DNA of 64,000 bases from JABMQB01 sp963666575 (GCA_963666575.2 CAXXYG010000018.1:1-64000), one strand, 5' to 3'. Counted from the stretch's first letter, positions 47,136 through 56,651 are shown. Notes: generated by a model from the sequence alone, not told the origin. Numbers and translations are program-made.

Positions 47136-49250
47136 CTATTTTATCAGGTTGAGTGCATCTTCGGGTTTTTCAACCGGCAGCTGGCAAACGCCTTCCTGGC
47201 ACACATAAATAAATGTTTTGCCCTCAACAAACCGATTCTGAAGCAAAGGAATTTTGCTGTCCTGAACAGAAGCAGCCCATACTGTATTGGGGGAATAATC
47301 CTTCTGTAGAACAGGAATCAAATCTTCCGATTTTTCGCCACATACAGCTACTTCAAAATATGGTTCGGTTAATTTTAACATCAACGAACCCCAGTTCGCA
47401 TAAGCCATGGGATAGTTTTCGAATTGAGCAGAAACATGGTACAACATATTTTTTGCGATGGATAAATATTCCGGTTTACCATTGATTAAATACAATTTAA
47501 ACAAATTATTCGCCATTACTGAATTGGCAGCCGGAATTACATTGTCTTCGTTTTGAAAATGGTTGGTAATAGCTCCCGAACTGTTTTTCGAAGAAAAATA
47601 AAACAACTGTTTTTCACGGTCATAAAAGTGGCTAAAGGAATATTCAACCAGTTTTTGAGCCGCTTCGAGCCATGTTTGATTGCCGGTTATTTCAAACAGC
47701 GAAATAAATGCCTGAATGGATAAAGCATAATCTTCCATAAATCCATCGATGGAACTTACCCCTTTTTTCCAATTGTGGAACAAATGACCGTTGGTATCCA
47801 TTTGGTTTCCAATAATAAACCGGGCATTTTTTTCAGCCAAATCTAAAAATGATTTTTCGCCAAATGTTTTATAAGCATCAACCAATCCTTGAATCGCCAA
47901 CACATTCCACGAGGTCAACGTTTTATCATCAAGCCCCGGACGGACTCTTTTGGTGCGTTCTTTTAATAATTTGGTTTTCCAGCCCAATACTAACTTCTCC
48001 AACCGTTCTTCAGAAAGTGAATTTTTTAGCGCAAAATTTTTGTCGTCTGTATCTTTTAAAAGAATATAATTTCCATGTTCCCAAAACCCTTTTGAATTAA
48101 CGTTGTAATAATCGGCAAACAAATTAAAATCGGCACCTAAAAGTGTTTGAAGTTCCTCTTTGCTCCACACATAAAATTTCCCTTCTTCACCTTCGCTGTC
48201 GGCATCAAGCGATGAATAAAAGGCTCCGCTATGATCCATCAATTCACGCTGAAGGAACTCAACTGTTTCGTAAACTATTTTTTTATAGTCAGGATTTTTA
48301 TAAAGCTGGTAACCTTTGGAATATAACGAAAGTAACTGTCCGTTATCATACAACATTTTTTCAAAGTGTGGCACTTTCCATTTTTCATCGACCGAATATC
48401 GGGCAAAACCGCCACCAATTTGATCGTAAATTCCACCAAATGCCATTTTTGTTAAAGTTGTACTGACATAATCAAGCACTTCCTGATCATTTTGTATGTG
48501 ACCATAATACAACAAAAAATCGAGTGTTACAGGCATAGGAAATTTGGGTTTTCCCAAGCGGCCTCCCAATTTTGTATCAAAGACTTTTTTCCATTTGTTG
48601 ACAGCCGATTGCACCATCTCTGTTGTAACCGCAATTTTTTCATTGGGAACTGATATCATGGAAACCTGATTTATTCCTTGTTCGAGCTTTCCGGCATACT
48701 CAACTGTTTCCTGAGGGTTTTTATGGTAATAATCGGCCACCGCCATAATAGTTTGTACCCAGTTTTCTTTGGAGAAATAAGTACCACCCCAAAATGGCCT
48801 TCCATCAGGCAGGGCAATAACATTCAGAGGCCAACCGCCCTGTTGCTGCATCAACTGAACAGCTGTCATATAATAGTGGTCAACATCAGGACGTTCTTCG
48901 CGGTCAACTTTAATACAGATAAACCGGTCGTTCATAATTTGCGCTACCTGTTCATCCTCAAAACTTTCGTGCTCCATAACATGGCACCAATGGCACGCCG
49001 CGTAACCAATACTTATGAGTAATAATTTGTTTTCTTTTTTAGCTTGTTCAACCAGATCTTCGCTCCACTGGTGCCAGTTAACCGGATTGTGGGCATGTTG
49101 CAACAAATAGGGCGATGTAGAATTAATCAGTGAATTGGTATGTTGGTGTTCCATTGTTTTTGATTGTTGTGCCTGGCATTGTGTAAATGCCAGAATAATG
49201 CTTATAAATAATACATTTGGGTTCATCAAATTATGCAACAACCTACTCAA
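47136..49250 (-). CDS. DUF255 thioredoxin-domain protein (YyaL/SSP411 family)
   Basis: The 704-residue protein has an N-terminal export signal (to about residue 27), then a thioredoxin-like DUF255 domain with NPVNWHQWS, the redox motif GYAACHWCHVME (about 80) and KVDREERPDVDHYYM (about 112). An (alpha/alpha)6-barrel glycosidase-like C-terminal half follows (GFARYSVDEKWKVPHFEKMLYDNGQ, DADSEGEEGKFYVW, TSWNVLAIQGL). The function of the family is not settled; members are widespread. It heads a two-gene operon with the FAD oxidoreductase. Confidence 0.92.
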   Translation of the reverse strand: MSRLLHNLMNPNVLFISIILAFTQCQAQQSKTMEHQHTNSLINSTSPYLLQHAHNPVNWHQWSEDLVEQAKKENKLLLISIGYAACHWCHVMEHESFEDEQVAQIMNDRFICIKVDREERPDVDHYYMTAVQLMQQQGGWPLNVIALPDGRPFWGGTYFSKENWVQTIMAVADYYHKNPQETVEYAGKLEQGINQVSMISVPNEKIAVTTEMVQSAVNKWKKVFDTKLGGRLGKPKFPMPVTLDFLLYYGHIQNDQEVLDYVSTTLTKMAFGGIYDQIGGGFARYSVDEKWKVPHFEKMLYDNGQLLSLYSKGYQLYKNPDYKKIVYETVEFLQRELMDHSGAFYSSLDADSEGEEGKFYVWSKEELQTLLGADFNLFADYYNVNSKGFWEHGNYILLKDTDDKNFALKNSLSEERLEKLVLGWKTKLLKERTKRVRPGLDDKTLTSWNVLAIQGLVDAYKTFGEKSFLDLAEKNARFIIGNQMDTNGHLFHNWKKGVSSIDGFMEDYALSIQAFISLFEITGNQTWLEAAQKLVEYSFSHFYDREKQLFYFSSKNSSGAITNHFQNEDNVIPAANSVMANNLFKLYLINGKPEYLSIAKNMLYHVSAQFENYPMAYANWGSLMLKLTEPYFEVAVCGEKSEDLIPVLQKDYSPNTVWAASVQDSKIPLLQNRFVEGKTFIYVCQEGVCQLPVEKPEDALNLIK

Positions 49251-49267
49251 ATTATTGTTTCAGATGG

Positions 49268-49308
49268 CAAAAAAAAGCCTGGTTATTTTTTTTTGATAAA
49301 ATAACCAG
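49268..49308 (-). terminator. Intrinsic terminator after the T9SS-secreted protein gene
   Basis: CTGGTTATTTT (49279-49289) and AAAATAACCAG (49298-49308) form an 11-bp stem, and on the minus strand a run of T follows (GCTTTTTTTTGCC). It lies 25 bp beyond the stop at 49333 and before the DUF255 gene. Confidence 0.75.
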
Positions 49309-49332
49309 ACTAAACTTATTTGGATATTACCG

Positions 49333-51615
49333 CTACCGTTTTAATACAACTGTTTTGGTAGCTACATTCTTTACCGAAACAGCCTTAATAAAATAAATCC
49401 CTGATGGGATAAAAGAATCGGGCAACCAGTTATATTGTTCGTTTTTTTGGAGCTTTTTCTGTTTAATAGCCTGACCATTTATACTATAAATCAAAACATT
49501 TGCCTCAACCGCAGAAATAATAGTTAGGCTCGACGAAAATGGATTAGGATATACATTTAATTCAAAAGAATTATCAGGTAGGTTTATCTCATTACTGGAA
49601 GTAGCCAAGTTCGTAATAACCACATGTTCAATATTAACATAATTTACCGGCATATACCCTTCAACGGTAATGGTTGCTCCATCGTCAGTTGCCTGTTCAC
49701 CCATGGCATCAAATACCAGAGTATCGCCATTCTCATGTATGCCACCATCAATAAAACGCGATTCATCAATCAGTGGTTTTACAGTGATTTTATCGTCGAA
49801 AGCAGAACCAATAAAATTTTCGAATTGGCCGTTAAGTTCCAAATTTTGTTCATCTGAAATTGTTTGCCCTATTTGCTGTAAATCTAAATCTATTATAACG
49901 GGCCAGCCATAATCTTTATAACTTAATGTATCATTACCTAATTCATCAGTAAATACATTTGAAACTATAGTCGAAATACTCTTATACAAATTTGCACTTT
50001 TCGAGGAGTTCGGTTGTGAAATATCCTTTAGTTTATCATTCCCTCCAAATCCGATAAATTCGATCGCTGCCCCGTCTCTATAGAAAGTATCATTTTTACT
50101 TCCTCCTTCAGCCATTGTATGCCCCGAGCGTCCCGTAATAAAATTCGGAATATCCGTTGATCCTATTATTTTATGGGAACCACCACCGGTTCCTGAGAAT
50201 ACAGTTATCCAGAAAGGGTAAGGAAACATGTTTGCTTTCAAACATTTCAAATCTATTTTAACACTTTTTTGGTTCTTACCATTAACTGAAATCGAAGAAA
50301 TTTGCTTTGCTATGATTCCCGAAGAAATATCATTTACAGTAATTTCACCACTATTGTTAACACATAATACAACAGAATCAGTGTTCGTCATATCTACATG
50401 GAACACATTATCCTTTACATATTGAATTATTTCGGGTTTACTTTTAACTATTGTAGGTTTACCTTCAGTAGTTGTACCACAAATTGACACCTCCGGATTT
50501 ATTGGCGTTGGAGTATTATCACCGGAAGGAACTTGCACTCCTTTTGTAACTATCATTTCCTGAAGTGTTTCCTTACCCAAAATTTGCATATAAGTGCTTC
50601 CATCTGCTCCTTGATGCACAACCACCCGCTGATATTCGTATTTTTTTCCATTTGGACAATTATAATATACTACAATTCTCCACCCATAATAAGATCTAGC
50701 AAATGGATACCATTTATTATCAACATAAGTAATATCAAAATTTACTACCTTTTGCCTGCAATTTTCAGTTGTTTTTATACTGCTTTTTGTTTGTAAATTA
50801 CTACCTATATCTTCAGCAACTGGAATAAACTCCCAATTTTGCCCCCTGTTATTTGTTTGCATTACAAAAGTAGTATCCGCTGCCATACCATAAAAAAAAC
50901 CAGTATCTGGCGAAATAAATGTCATTCCTCCAAAAGAGCCATTGGTTATGGGATGATCAACTTTTTGCCAGTTTTTCCCTCCATCGGTGGAATGAAGAAT
51001 AAATGTAGAATCCGCATCGCTCAATGTGCTTCCAACGCACCAGCCTTCATTGTCATTGGTGAATGTTACTTCCTCAAGGAAAATATTCTCAAGCACCGGG
51101 TAAATTGCTTCTTGCCACGTGCTCCCGTCTTCAGTATAGATTATTAAAGCTTTACCGGGATCATTGTTATGGTTTACTCCAACAGCACAACCATGTTGAT
51201 TGTTTGTAAAAAACACATCATGTAAACTGCCATGAATCTGGGGCAGGGTTTGATTTGACCATGTTGTTCCCTCTGTCGTATTTAAAACAGCAATATATCC
51301 ATCAACCCATTCCTGCCCAACAGCATAACCTGACTGAGCATTATTCATAAATACTTTATTGAGTGTCCCTGTCATTGATTCATTCTGGATGGTCCATAAA
51401 TCACCTCCATTGGAAGTATTCATTATAATGGCTTTGTTGGTTTCCGTATTTCGTCCAACAGCCCAGGCGGAAACAGAATCGATATACATAATCCCATTCA
51501 CACTGCCGGAATCAAACGGTACAGGTTGTTCAATCCATAACGAATCCTGAGCATATAAAAATGAACTTATTAAACAGGATACGATTAATAATAACGTAAG
51601 TAAAAGTTTTTTCAT
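49333..51615 (-). CDS. T9SS-secreted protein with photosystem-II-stability-like propeller
   Basis: I start at ATG 51615 (760 residues), because MKKLLLTLLLIVSCLISSFL is a clear signal peptide. An upstream in-frame ATG at 51669 would bury it. Residues about 25-270 contain Ycf48/BNR-like repeats (NTSNGGDLWTIQN, STDGGKNWQKVDHP, FISPDTGFFYG). The middle is unlike families I know. A region with GGNDKLKDIS and RSGHTMAEGGSKNDTF resembles a loose Ca-binding repeat. The end has a T9SS type A sorting domain (LNVYPNPFSSSLTI... SGIYFIKAV). It should be exported and anchored at or released from the surface. It faces a hybrid regulator gene across a hairpin-rich spacer. Confidence 0.85.
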   Translation of the reverse strand: MKKLLLTLLLIVSCLISSFLYAQDSLWIEQPVPFDSGSVNGIMYIDSVSAWAVGRNTETNKAIIMNTSNGGDLWTIQNESMTGTLNKVFMNNAQSGYAVGQEWVDGYIAVLNTTEGTTWSNQTLPQIHGSLHDVFFTNNQHGCAVGVNHNNDPGKALIIYTEDGSTWQEAIYPVLENIFLEEVTFTNDNEGWCVGSTLSDADSTFILHSTDGGKNWQKVDHPITNGSFGGMTFISPDTGFFYGMAADTTFVMQTNNRGQNWEFIPVAEDIGSNLQTKSSIKTTENCRQKVVNFDITYVDNKWYPFARSYYGWRIVVYYNCPNGKKYEYQRVVVHQGADGSTYMQILGKETLQEMIVTKGVQVPSGDNTPTPINPEVSICGTTTEGKPTIVKSKPEIIQYVKDNVFHVDMTNTDSVVLCVNNSGEITVNDISSGIIAKQISSISVNGKNQKSVKIDLKCLKANMFPYPFWITVFSGTGGGSHKIIGSTDIPNFITGRSGHTMAEGGSKNDTFYRDGAAIEFIGFGGNDKLKDISQPNSSKSANLYKSISTIVSNVFTDELGNDTLSYKDYGWPVIIDLDLQQIGQTISDEQNLELNGQFENFIGSAFDDKITVKPLIDESRFIDGGIHENGDTLVFDAMGEQATDDGATITVEGYMPVNYVNIEHVVITNLATSSNEINLPDNSFELNVYPNPFSSSLTIISAVEANVLIYSINGQAIKQKKLQKNEQYNWLPDSFIPSGIYFIKAVSVKNVATKTVVLKR

Positions 51616-51683
51616 GGTTTGAATTTTTAAGTTAGAAGATTTTATCAAATTTCGGGATATAACATCCAAATGGCTTTCTGGTA

Positions 51684-51753
51684 AACGACATATGTTATTT
51701 GAAAAACGACATATGTAATTTATTCACCGGGTGACTTCGAGTCACCCGGTGAA
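51684..51753. promoter_or_regulatory. Direct repeats and perfect hairpin in divergent spacer
   Basis: Two copies of AAACGACATATGT (near 51684 and 51703) are followed by a long perfect inverted repeat, TTCACCGGGTGACT and AGTCACCCGGTGAA (51723-51753) with a 3-nt loop. The spacer separates the divergent T9SS-protein and hybrid-regulator genes. It may be a regulator binding region or a transcription barrier; no T run follows on either side, which argues against a plain terminator. Confidence 0.55.
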
Positions 51754-51819
51754 TGGTAAAATCATATCAATTTTGTAACTTGTAGACAGACACTGTGTAA
51801 AAACAAAAAGCTAAACCAA

Positions 51820-54225
51820 ATGAAGTATATTTTCCTTTTTACTTTTTTGTTGGGAAGCCTGATATCGAATGCTCAGGAATTGAAGTTAGACAGCTTAAAA
51901 AGTAGTATTGTTGAATTTACTAACGATACTGCCAAAATTGATGTTTATTACCGCATAAACAGAATGTATTACCATGTTAATGTTGATTCGGGTTTAAAAT
52001 ATGCCTTGCTGGGACTTAACCTAAGTTGTGAGTTAGACCTCCCCTCTAAAATGGTGCAAGGTTATTATGTTGCTGGTGCGGCCTACCAGATACTCGGAAA
52101 TATCGGAGCCTGCGATTCAATGGCTGAATTGTGCCTGGAAGCTTCTATCCGGTCGAAGGATAAAAGTAACATAATGAAGGCCTATTATAATTTGGCCATA
52201 AATGCCAACCGCCAAAAACGGCCCGAAGTTTTGCCTTCATACCTAAAATCATTTGAAATTGCACAAGAAATTGGCGATGTCCGATGGTCGGCATACATCC
52301 TTAGGGATATTGGGCTGTATTATTTGTCGTTGGCTGAATATGACGTTGAACTGGATTATTTATTTAAAGCCGAAAAATTATTTCGCCAATTAAACGATAC
52401 CAGTTATTTAATTTATACGTATTGCGATATTGCTGAAGTACACAGGCTGCAAAAAAATTTTAATACAGGATTGGAATACTGCCAAAAGGCACAACAATAT
52501 TCCGAACCGTTTAATAATCCCTATATGAATGCGGTGGTTCTTACCGCAAAAGCAACAATTTATACCGATATGGGCGAACTGGAAATGGCTCTTAAATACA
52601 TGTTGCAGGGACTTTTGTTATACCAGGAAATCAATTCATTTTCGAATGTAGGAACAACTTCGGTTGATATAGGGAACATCTATTTTAAGCTCAAAAAATA
52701 CGATTTAGCCCGTAAATACCTGAATGATTCATACACCACTTTTAAAAAAATGGAGCTTGATGATTACCGAATTTTATCGTTGTTAGGCCTTGGGAAACTC
52801 AATTTAGAGCAAGGACACCTTAACGAGGCACAAATAGTTTATTCAGAAGCTGAAGGACTTGCCATAAAACTGGGATTATTACCTCAGCTTAAAGATACAT
52901 ACGAAGCACTGGCTAATTTATATGAAGTAGAAAACAACCACAAAAAATCAAATGAGTACCTTAATTTATTAATTTCGGTTAAAGATTCCATTTACAACGA
53001 ACAAAAAAGCCAGCAAATAAACAGGCTCGAAACCGAATACCAGGTTAAAGAAAAAGAAAACCACATAGAACTTCAGGAAACTCAACTTGAATTACAGGAA
53101 TCAACACTTCAAAAACGGCAAAATTTAAATTATGCCATCGGAATTATCGCCTTATTGCTTCTGTTAATCGCTATTTTAACCTCAGTAAACATTCAAAAAC
53201 GAAAACGCCTAAACCAGCAACTTAAAGACCTCGATTTGGCAAAAAACCGCTTCTTTAGCAATATTTCGCATGAGATGCGCAATCCGTTAACTTTAATAAT
53301 GTCTCCACTTCAAAAGTTATCCGAAAAATCGAAAAACACCCCCCTTTATTCCGACCTGCAATTGGCCTACAACAACAGTAAAAAACTGCTCGACCGGGTG
53401 AACGAAATCCTCGACCTTTCGAAACTGGAAGCCGGGAAAATGGAATTGAACGAATCGCCGGTTGTGTTACACGATTTTTGCCGAAGGATTTTATTTTCAT
53501 ACCAATCGCTGGCACATTACCGAAAAATAAAATTGGATTTTAATTTTTTAATTGAAAAAGAAACAACTGTTTTATTGGACAATGAAAAAGTAGAAAAAAT
53601 AATAAATAACCTGATATTAAATGCCTTTAAACATTCCGAAACCAAAGGATCAATTGGCCTGGTTGTCAAATCAGAATCGAAACAACTCTTAATTTGTGTA
53701 AAAGATACCGGAAAAGGGATTGCTGCCAACGATTTACCCTATATATTCGATCGATACTATCAGGCAAATGCAGAAGATACCAGCAAACCAACACAAGGCG
53801 GGACAGGTATTGGATTAACACTGGTTAGGGAATATGCCCGTTTATCGGGAGGTGATATAACTGTAGAAAGTTCGCCGGGACATGGCACTGAGTTTATTCT
53901 CCAACTTCCTTTTAAACTCGCTTCTATTCCTTTAGCAGCAGAGGAAAATAGTATTCCCGAAAAGGTTTTTTCTGAAACAGAAAAATCAAACTGGATTCAC
54001 CCAACCAACGGGCAAAAACCAAAAATACTGATTGTTGAAGACGATTTGGAAATGAGTAAATATGTTGCCGATTGTTTATCCGATAAATATTTGTGCACCA
54101 CCGCCCCCGATGGTTTGGAAGCGCTTGAATTACTTAACAATAATTCGTTCGACCTGATTATTTCGGATGTGATGATGCCCAAAATGGACGGGTTTACTTT
54201 CAGGGAAAAGTTCGGGCAGATATAA
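51820..54225 (+). CDS. Hybrid sensor kinase with TPR sensor, receiver cut by frameshift
   Basis: The 801-residue protein has a signal peptide (1-18), periplasmic TPR repeats (about 30-400), a coiled coil, a membrane helix (NYAIGIIALLLLLIAILTSV, about 440), a HisKA domain with FFSNISHEMRNPLT (His about 485) and a HATPase domain with DTGKGIAANDL and GGTGIGLTLV. A receiver domain starts near 735 (ILIVEDDLEMSKY, LIISDVMMPKMDG) and stops early at FREKFGQI. The frame is lost in the run GGGAAAAGTT; adding one A gives FREKVRADIRWRLVPFIMLT and joins it to the next ORF. The whole gene, 51820-54776, is a TPR-kinase-receiver-AraC hybrid. Confidence 0.9.
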   Translation: MKYIFLFTFLLGSLISNAQELKLDSLKSSIVEFTNDTAKIDVYYRINRMYYHVNVDSGLKYALLGLNLSCELDLPSKMVQGYYVAGAAYQILGNIGACDSMAELCLEASIRSKDKSNIMKAYYNLAINANRQKRPEVLPSYLKSFEIAQEIGDVRWSAYILRDIGLYYLSLAEYDVELDYLFKAEKLFRQLNDTSYLIYTYCDIAEVHRLQKNFNTGLEYCQKAQQYSEPFNNPYMNAVVLTAKATIYTDMGELEMALKYMLQGLLLYQEINSFSNVGTTSVDIGNIYFKLKKYDLARKYLNDSYTTFKKMELDDYRILSLLGLGKLNLEQGHLNEAQIVYSEAEGLAIKLGLLPQLKDTYEALANLYEVENNHKKSNEYLNLLISVKDSIYNEQKSQQINRLETEYQVKEKENHIELQETQLELQESTLQKRQNLNYAIGIIALLLLLIAILTSVNIQKRKRLNQQLKDLDLAKNRFFSNISHEMRNPLTLIMSPLQKLSEKSKNTPLYSDLQLAYNNSKKLLDRVNEILDLSKLEAGKMELNESPVVLHDFCRRILFSYQSLAHYRKIKLDFNFLIEKETTVLLDNEKVEKIINNLILNAFKHSETKGSIGLVVKSESKQLLICVKDTGKGIAANDLPYIFDRYYQANAEDTSKPTQGGTGIGLTLVREYARLSGGDITVESSPGHGTEFILQLPFKLASIPLAAEENSIPEKVFSETEKSNWIHPTNGQKPKILIVEDDLEMSKYVADCLSDKYLCTTAPDGLEALELLNNNSFDLIISDVMMPKMDGFTFREKFGQI

Positions 54226-54233
54226 GGTGGCGG

Positions 54234-54776
54234 TTGGTACCGTTTATTATGCTCACCGCCAAAGTAATGGAAGAAGACAAAATCAGAGGGTTACAGTTGG
54301 GAGTTGACGATTATATTACCAAACCTTATAACATCCGCGAATTGCAGGCACGTATTAAAAACCTGATCGTCAACAAATATTCGCGCGATAAATGGCGGTT
54401 GGAAAATAAAGTTGGAAATGAATCGGAAGAACTGTTAACAGCCGAAGAAAAATTGCTCGCCAAAGCTGAAAAATATATCCGGAAGTACCTCGATAAAACA
54501 GAATTAAGTGTTTCAAAATTGGCTGGATCGTTGGGTTACAGCCAAAGGCATCTCGAACGGTTGTTAAAAAAATACAGTGGCCTAACCCCTGCCGCTTACA
54601 TCAAAGAAATAAGGCTACAAATGGCTCATCAAATTCTGGAGAAAAAACAATTATCGTCCATCAAAGAAGTATGTTACCATGTGGGTTTTGAAAGCCCTGC
54701 AAGTTTCTCCACCAATTTTAAAAAACGGTTCGGAAAATCACCGGGAGAAATCCATCATAAAAAACATAAAACCTAA
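54234..54776 (+). CDS. Receiver end and AraC DNA-binding domain of the hybrid regulator
   Basis: The 180-residue frame begins in the second half of a receiver domain (VPFIMLTAKVMEEDKIRGLQ, then YITKPYNIREL with the conserved Lys). It continues into an AraC-type helix-turn-helix pair: LSVSKLAGSLGYSQRHLERLL and SIKEVCYHVGFESPASFSTNFKKRFGKSP. Read alone it has no receiver phosphorylation site, so I take it as the 3' part of the 51820 gene, separated by a single-base deletion. A reader should treat both frames as one gene until sequence is rechecked. Confidence 0.85.
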   Translation: MVPFIMLTAKVMEEDKIRGLQLGVDDYITKPYNIRELQARIKNLIVNKYSRDKWRLENKVGNESEELLTAEEKLLAKAEKYIRKYLDKTELSVSKLAGSLGYSQRHLERLLKKYSGLTPAAYIKEIRLQMAHQILEKKQLSSIKEVCYHVGFESPASFSTNFKKRFGKSPGEIHHKKHKT

Positions 54777-54882
54777 AAAATAATCCTTTATTAAAAACCC
54801 AAATTTGATTTTGTAAATCAACTCTTACATTGATTTGAAATAATTTCCCTTGCAATAGAGCTACGAAAAATAGAACACTTAA

Positions 54883-54906
54883 GATCCTTCGACTACGCTC
54901 AGGATC
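54883..54906. repeat. REP-like palindromic element
   Basis: GATCCT...AGGATC enclose the sequence TCGACTACGCTC. Similar short palindromes with the core CTTCGACTACGCTCAGG are, from general experience, dispersed between genes in many Bacteroidota. It sits in the 268-bp gap between the AraC end and the Tat operon, which otherwise shows nothing clear. Confidence 0.5.
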
Positions 54907-55044
54907 GGTTCGGCTAATTAATTCTTTTTCACAAAATCGATGTCTCACTAAATTAAGGGTTTTAGCCGATTAGCTTGTTTTACATGTACTTAAAACCAAA
55001 TAGATTTCGTAAATTGAATAATTATCCATTCAAAAAACCAAAAA

Positions 55045-55545
55045 ATGAAACCAAAAATCAACCGAAGGCACTTTGTCAAAAGAAGTACTCAAGCGGGCGT
55101 CGCCGGATGCCTGTTGATGATGAGCCCGCGTTTGCTGGCTCTTGAAAACCTGTCCGGTATGTTCGGTCAGGATGTTCCCGACCCTAAAAAAATGAATACA
55201 TTTTGTACTTACAACTGTAACAGCGAATGCCAATTTATGCAGGCTTCAGTAAAAAACGACCCCGAGTTAAAGAAAAAAGTATACGATGAATGGAAACTCG
55301 CAGATAGGGTTGGTGAATTTGATGCCGATAAACTGTTCTGTTTTGGGTGTAAAGTGGAAGAATCAAAGATTGGCCCCCTTATTAAAACATGTTCTGTAAG
55401 AAACTGTTGCCTCGAAAAGGGATTCGAAGCCTGTATTGAGTGCGATGGTTTGGAAGCCTGCAAAAAAGACCTCTGGACAAAATACCCCGATTTCCACAAA
55501 ATGGTAATCGACTTACGTAAAAAATATGTTGAAGCACAAGGATAA
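55045..55545 (+). CDS. Tat-exported Cys-rich DUF3795-like protein
   Basis: The 166-residue protein starts with a twin-arginine signal (NRRHFVKRSTQAGVAGCLLM). The mature part has paired Cys motifs, CTYNCNSEC (about residue 52), FCFGCKVE (about 94), CSVRNCCLEKGFEACIECDG (about 113-132), as in DUF3795, a family with likely metal or cluster binding. Tat export implies it folds, possibly with cofactor, before leaving the cytoplasm. It is 19 bp upstream of another Tat-type gene, so both are probably one operon closed by the terminator at 55992-56025. Confidence 0.82.
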   Translation: MKPKINRRHFVKRSTQAGVAGCLLMMSPRLLALENLSGMFGQDVPDPKKMNTFCTYNCNSECQFMQASVKNDPELKKKVYDEWKLADRVGEFDADKLFCFGCKVEESKIGPLIKTCSVRNCCLEKGFEACIECDGLEACKKDLWTKYPDFHKMVIDLRKKYVEAQG

Positions 55546-55564
55546 TTTTATAAAATAAATAATT

Positions 55565-55963
55565 ATGGACCGGAAAAATTTTCTGAAAAAATCGGCATGT
55601 GGTGCTGCTTTTGCCGCTGCCACACCATTTATTGCCAACAGTGCTTCGGCGCAGGATACACCCAAAAGGCGTCGATACAAAATGGAGATTGAGATATTTG
55701 AAACCATCGAAAACTCGCGCTGCCACCAAAAAGGAGAAAAATTTGAGTATCCTGCCGATGTAGGAAAAATATGCCCCTGGTTACTCAGCTCTATGAACGA
55801 TTTTATTGTTACCCTCCGAAACGGTGGCACTTTAACTTGGAAATACGAAGGCACACCTTACGAAAAAGTAATTGACCCCGACGGTGTAACAACTGAGTAT
55901 GTGTGTTGCCCCGATCCTACTGCTAAATTGATTGCCAAAATTACACGAACGGCAATCACCTGA
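55565..55963 (+). CDS. Exported TIGR04076-family protein
   Basis: The 132-residue protein starts with a Tat-like signal (DRKNFLKKSACGAAFAAATP, with RK in place of RR) and Ala-rich cleavage region NSASA. The mature part has CHQKGEKFEYP and GKICPWLLSSMNDFI, characteristic of TIGR04076, and a CC near the end. The function is unknown. The joint export with the DUF3795-like neighbour suggests that they work on the same extracytoplasmic Cys or metal chemistry, an inference from position. Confidence 0.8.
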   Translation: MDRKNFLKKSACGAAFAAATPFIANSASAQDTPKRRRYKMEIEIFETIENSRCHQKGEKFEYPADVGKICPWLLSSMNDFIVTLRNGGTLTWKYEGTPYEKVIDPDGVTTEYVCCPDPTAKLIAKITRTAIT

Positions 55964-55991
55964 AAATAATCACCGTATATTAGAATAAACC

Positions 55992-56025
55992 AACAGCCAT
56001 CAACTCATCTGAATTGATGGCTGTT
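55992..56025 (+). terminator. Terminator after the Tat pair
   Basis: AACAGCCATCAA (55992-56003) and TTGATGGCTGTT (56014-56025) form a perfect 12-bp stem with a 10-nt loop, 29 bp after the stop of the TIGR04076 gene. It is followed only by AGGTTAAAA, so the T run is weak. Confidence 0.6.
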
Positions 56026-56174
56026 AGGTTAAAAAGAATTGCCTTTTGCCTCGTTTACAAATACGTTTTGAGCGCAGGAATTGAAACAAAAAAATACATC
56101 TCTTTAAAATGCTTTTTAACCAAAAAAACGAAAAATTAAAATCGCAATAATTACCGTAAATAAAAAATAAATCG

Positions 56175-56207
56175 TAAATTTGTTTATTACTAAATAAGAA
56201 TCATTCT
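56175..56207 (+). promoter_or_regulatory. Promoter and palindromic operator of the Fur/PerR gene
   Basis: TAAATTTG (56175-56182) fits the -7 box. The palindrome AGAATCATTCT (56197-56207) lies just downstream, 19 bp before the start. Its position over the transcription start suggests self-repression by the Fur/PerR protein, lifted by peroxide. Confidence 0.5.
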
Positions 56208-56225
56208 CAAATAAGGATCATTGGC

Positions 56226-56651
56226 ATGAATATGACCACAAATGATATAAGAAACAAGTTGACTAAAAAGGGATTAAAAGTAACACCACAACGGATGGCA
56301 ATTTTAGAAGCCATTTATAATTTAAAAAATCACCCAACAGCCGAAAATATTATCGATTATATAAAGAAGGTTCACCCAAATATTGCAACCGGAACAGTAT
56401 ATAAAGTTCTTGGGGCATTGGTTGACAATCGGCTCATTAAAAAAGTAAAAACGGAAAAAGACATCATGCGATACGATGGCATAATTGAAAACCACCACCA
56501 TTTATATTGCATAGAATCTGATTTAATAAAAGATTATGTGGATGAAGAACTGGATGAAATACTTCAGAATTATTTTAAAAAAAAGAATCTTCAGGGTTTT
56601 AAAATTGAAGATATAGTACTCCAAATAAAAGGAACATTTGACAATCATTAA
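56226..56651 (+). CDS. perR: Fur-family repressor, PerR-like
   Basis: The 141-residue protein has an N-terminal winged helix (GLKVTPQRMAILEAIYNLKNHP, TGTVYKVLGALVD) and a metal site region MRYDGIIENHHHLYCIES (about 83-100), typical of PerR-type Fur proteins. It lacks the two CxxC structural zinc motifs of many relatives. It stands 23 bp before katG and two genes before a bacterioferritin, so peroxide sensing is much more likely than iron uptake control. It probably represses the whole operon. ATG 56226 is used; Met3 is also possible. Confidence 0.85.
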   Translation: MNMTTNDIRNKLTKKGLKVTPQRMAILEAIYNLKNHPTAENIIDYIKKVHPNIATGTVYKVLGALVDNRLIKKVKTEKDIMRYDGIIENHHHLYCIESDLIKDYVDEELDEILQNYFKKKNLQGFKIEDIVLQIKGTFDNH

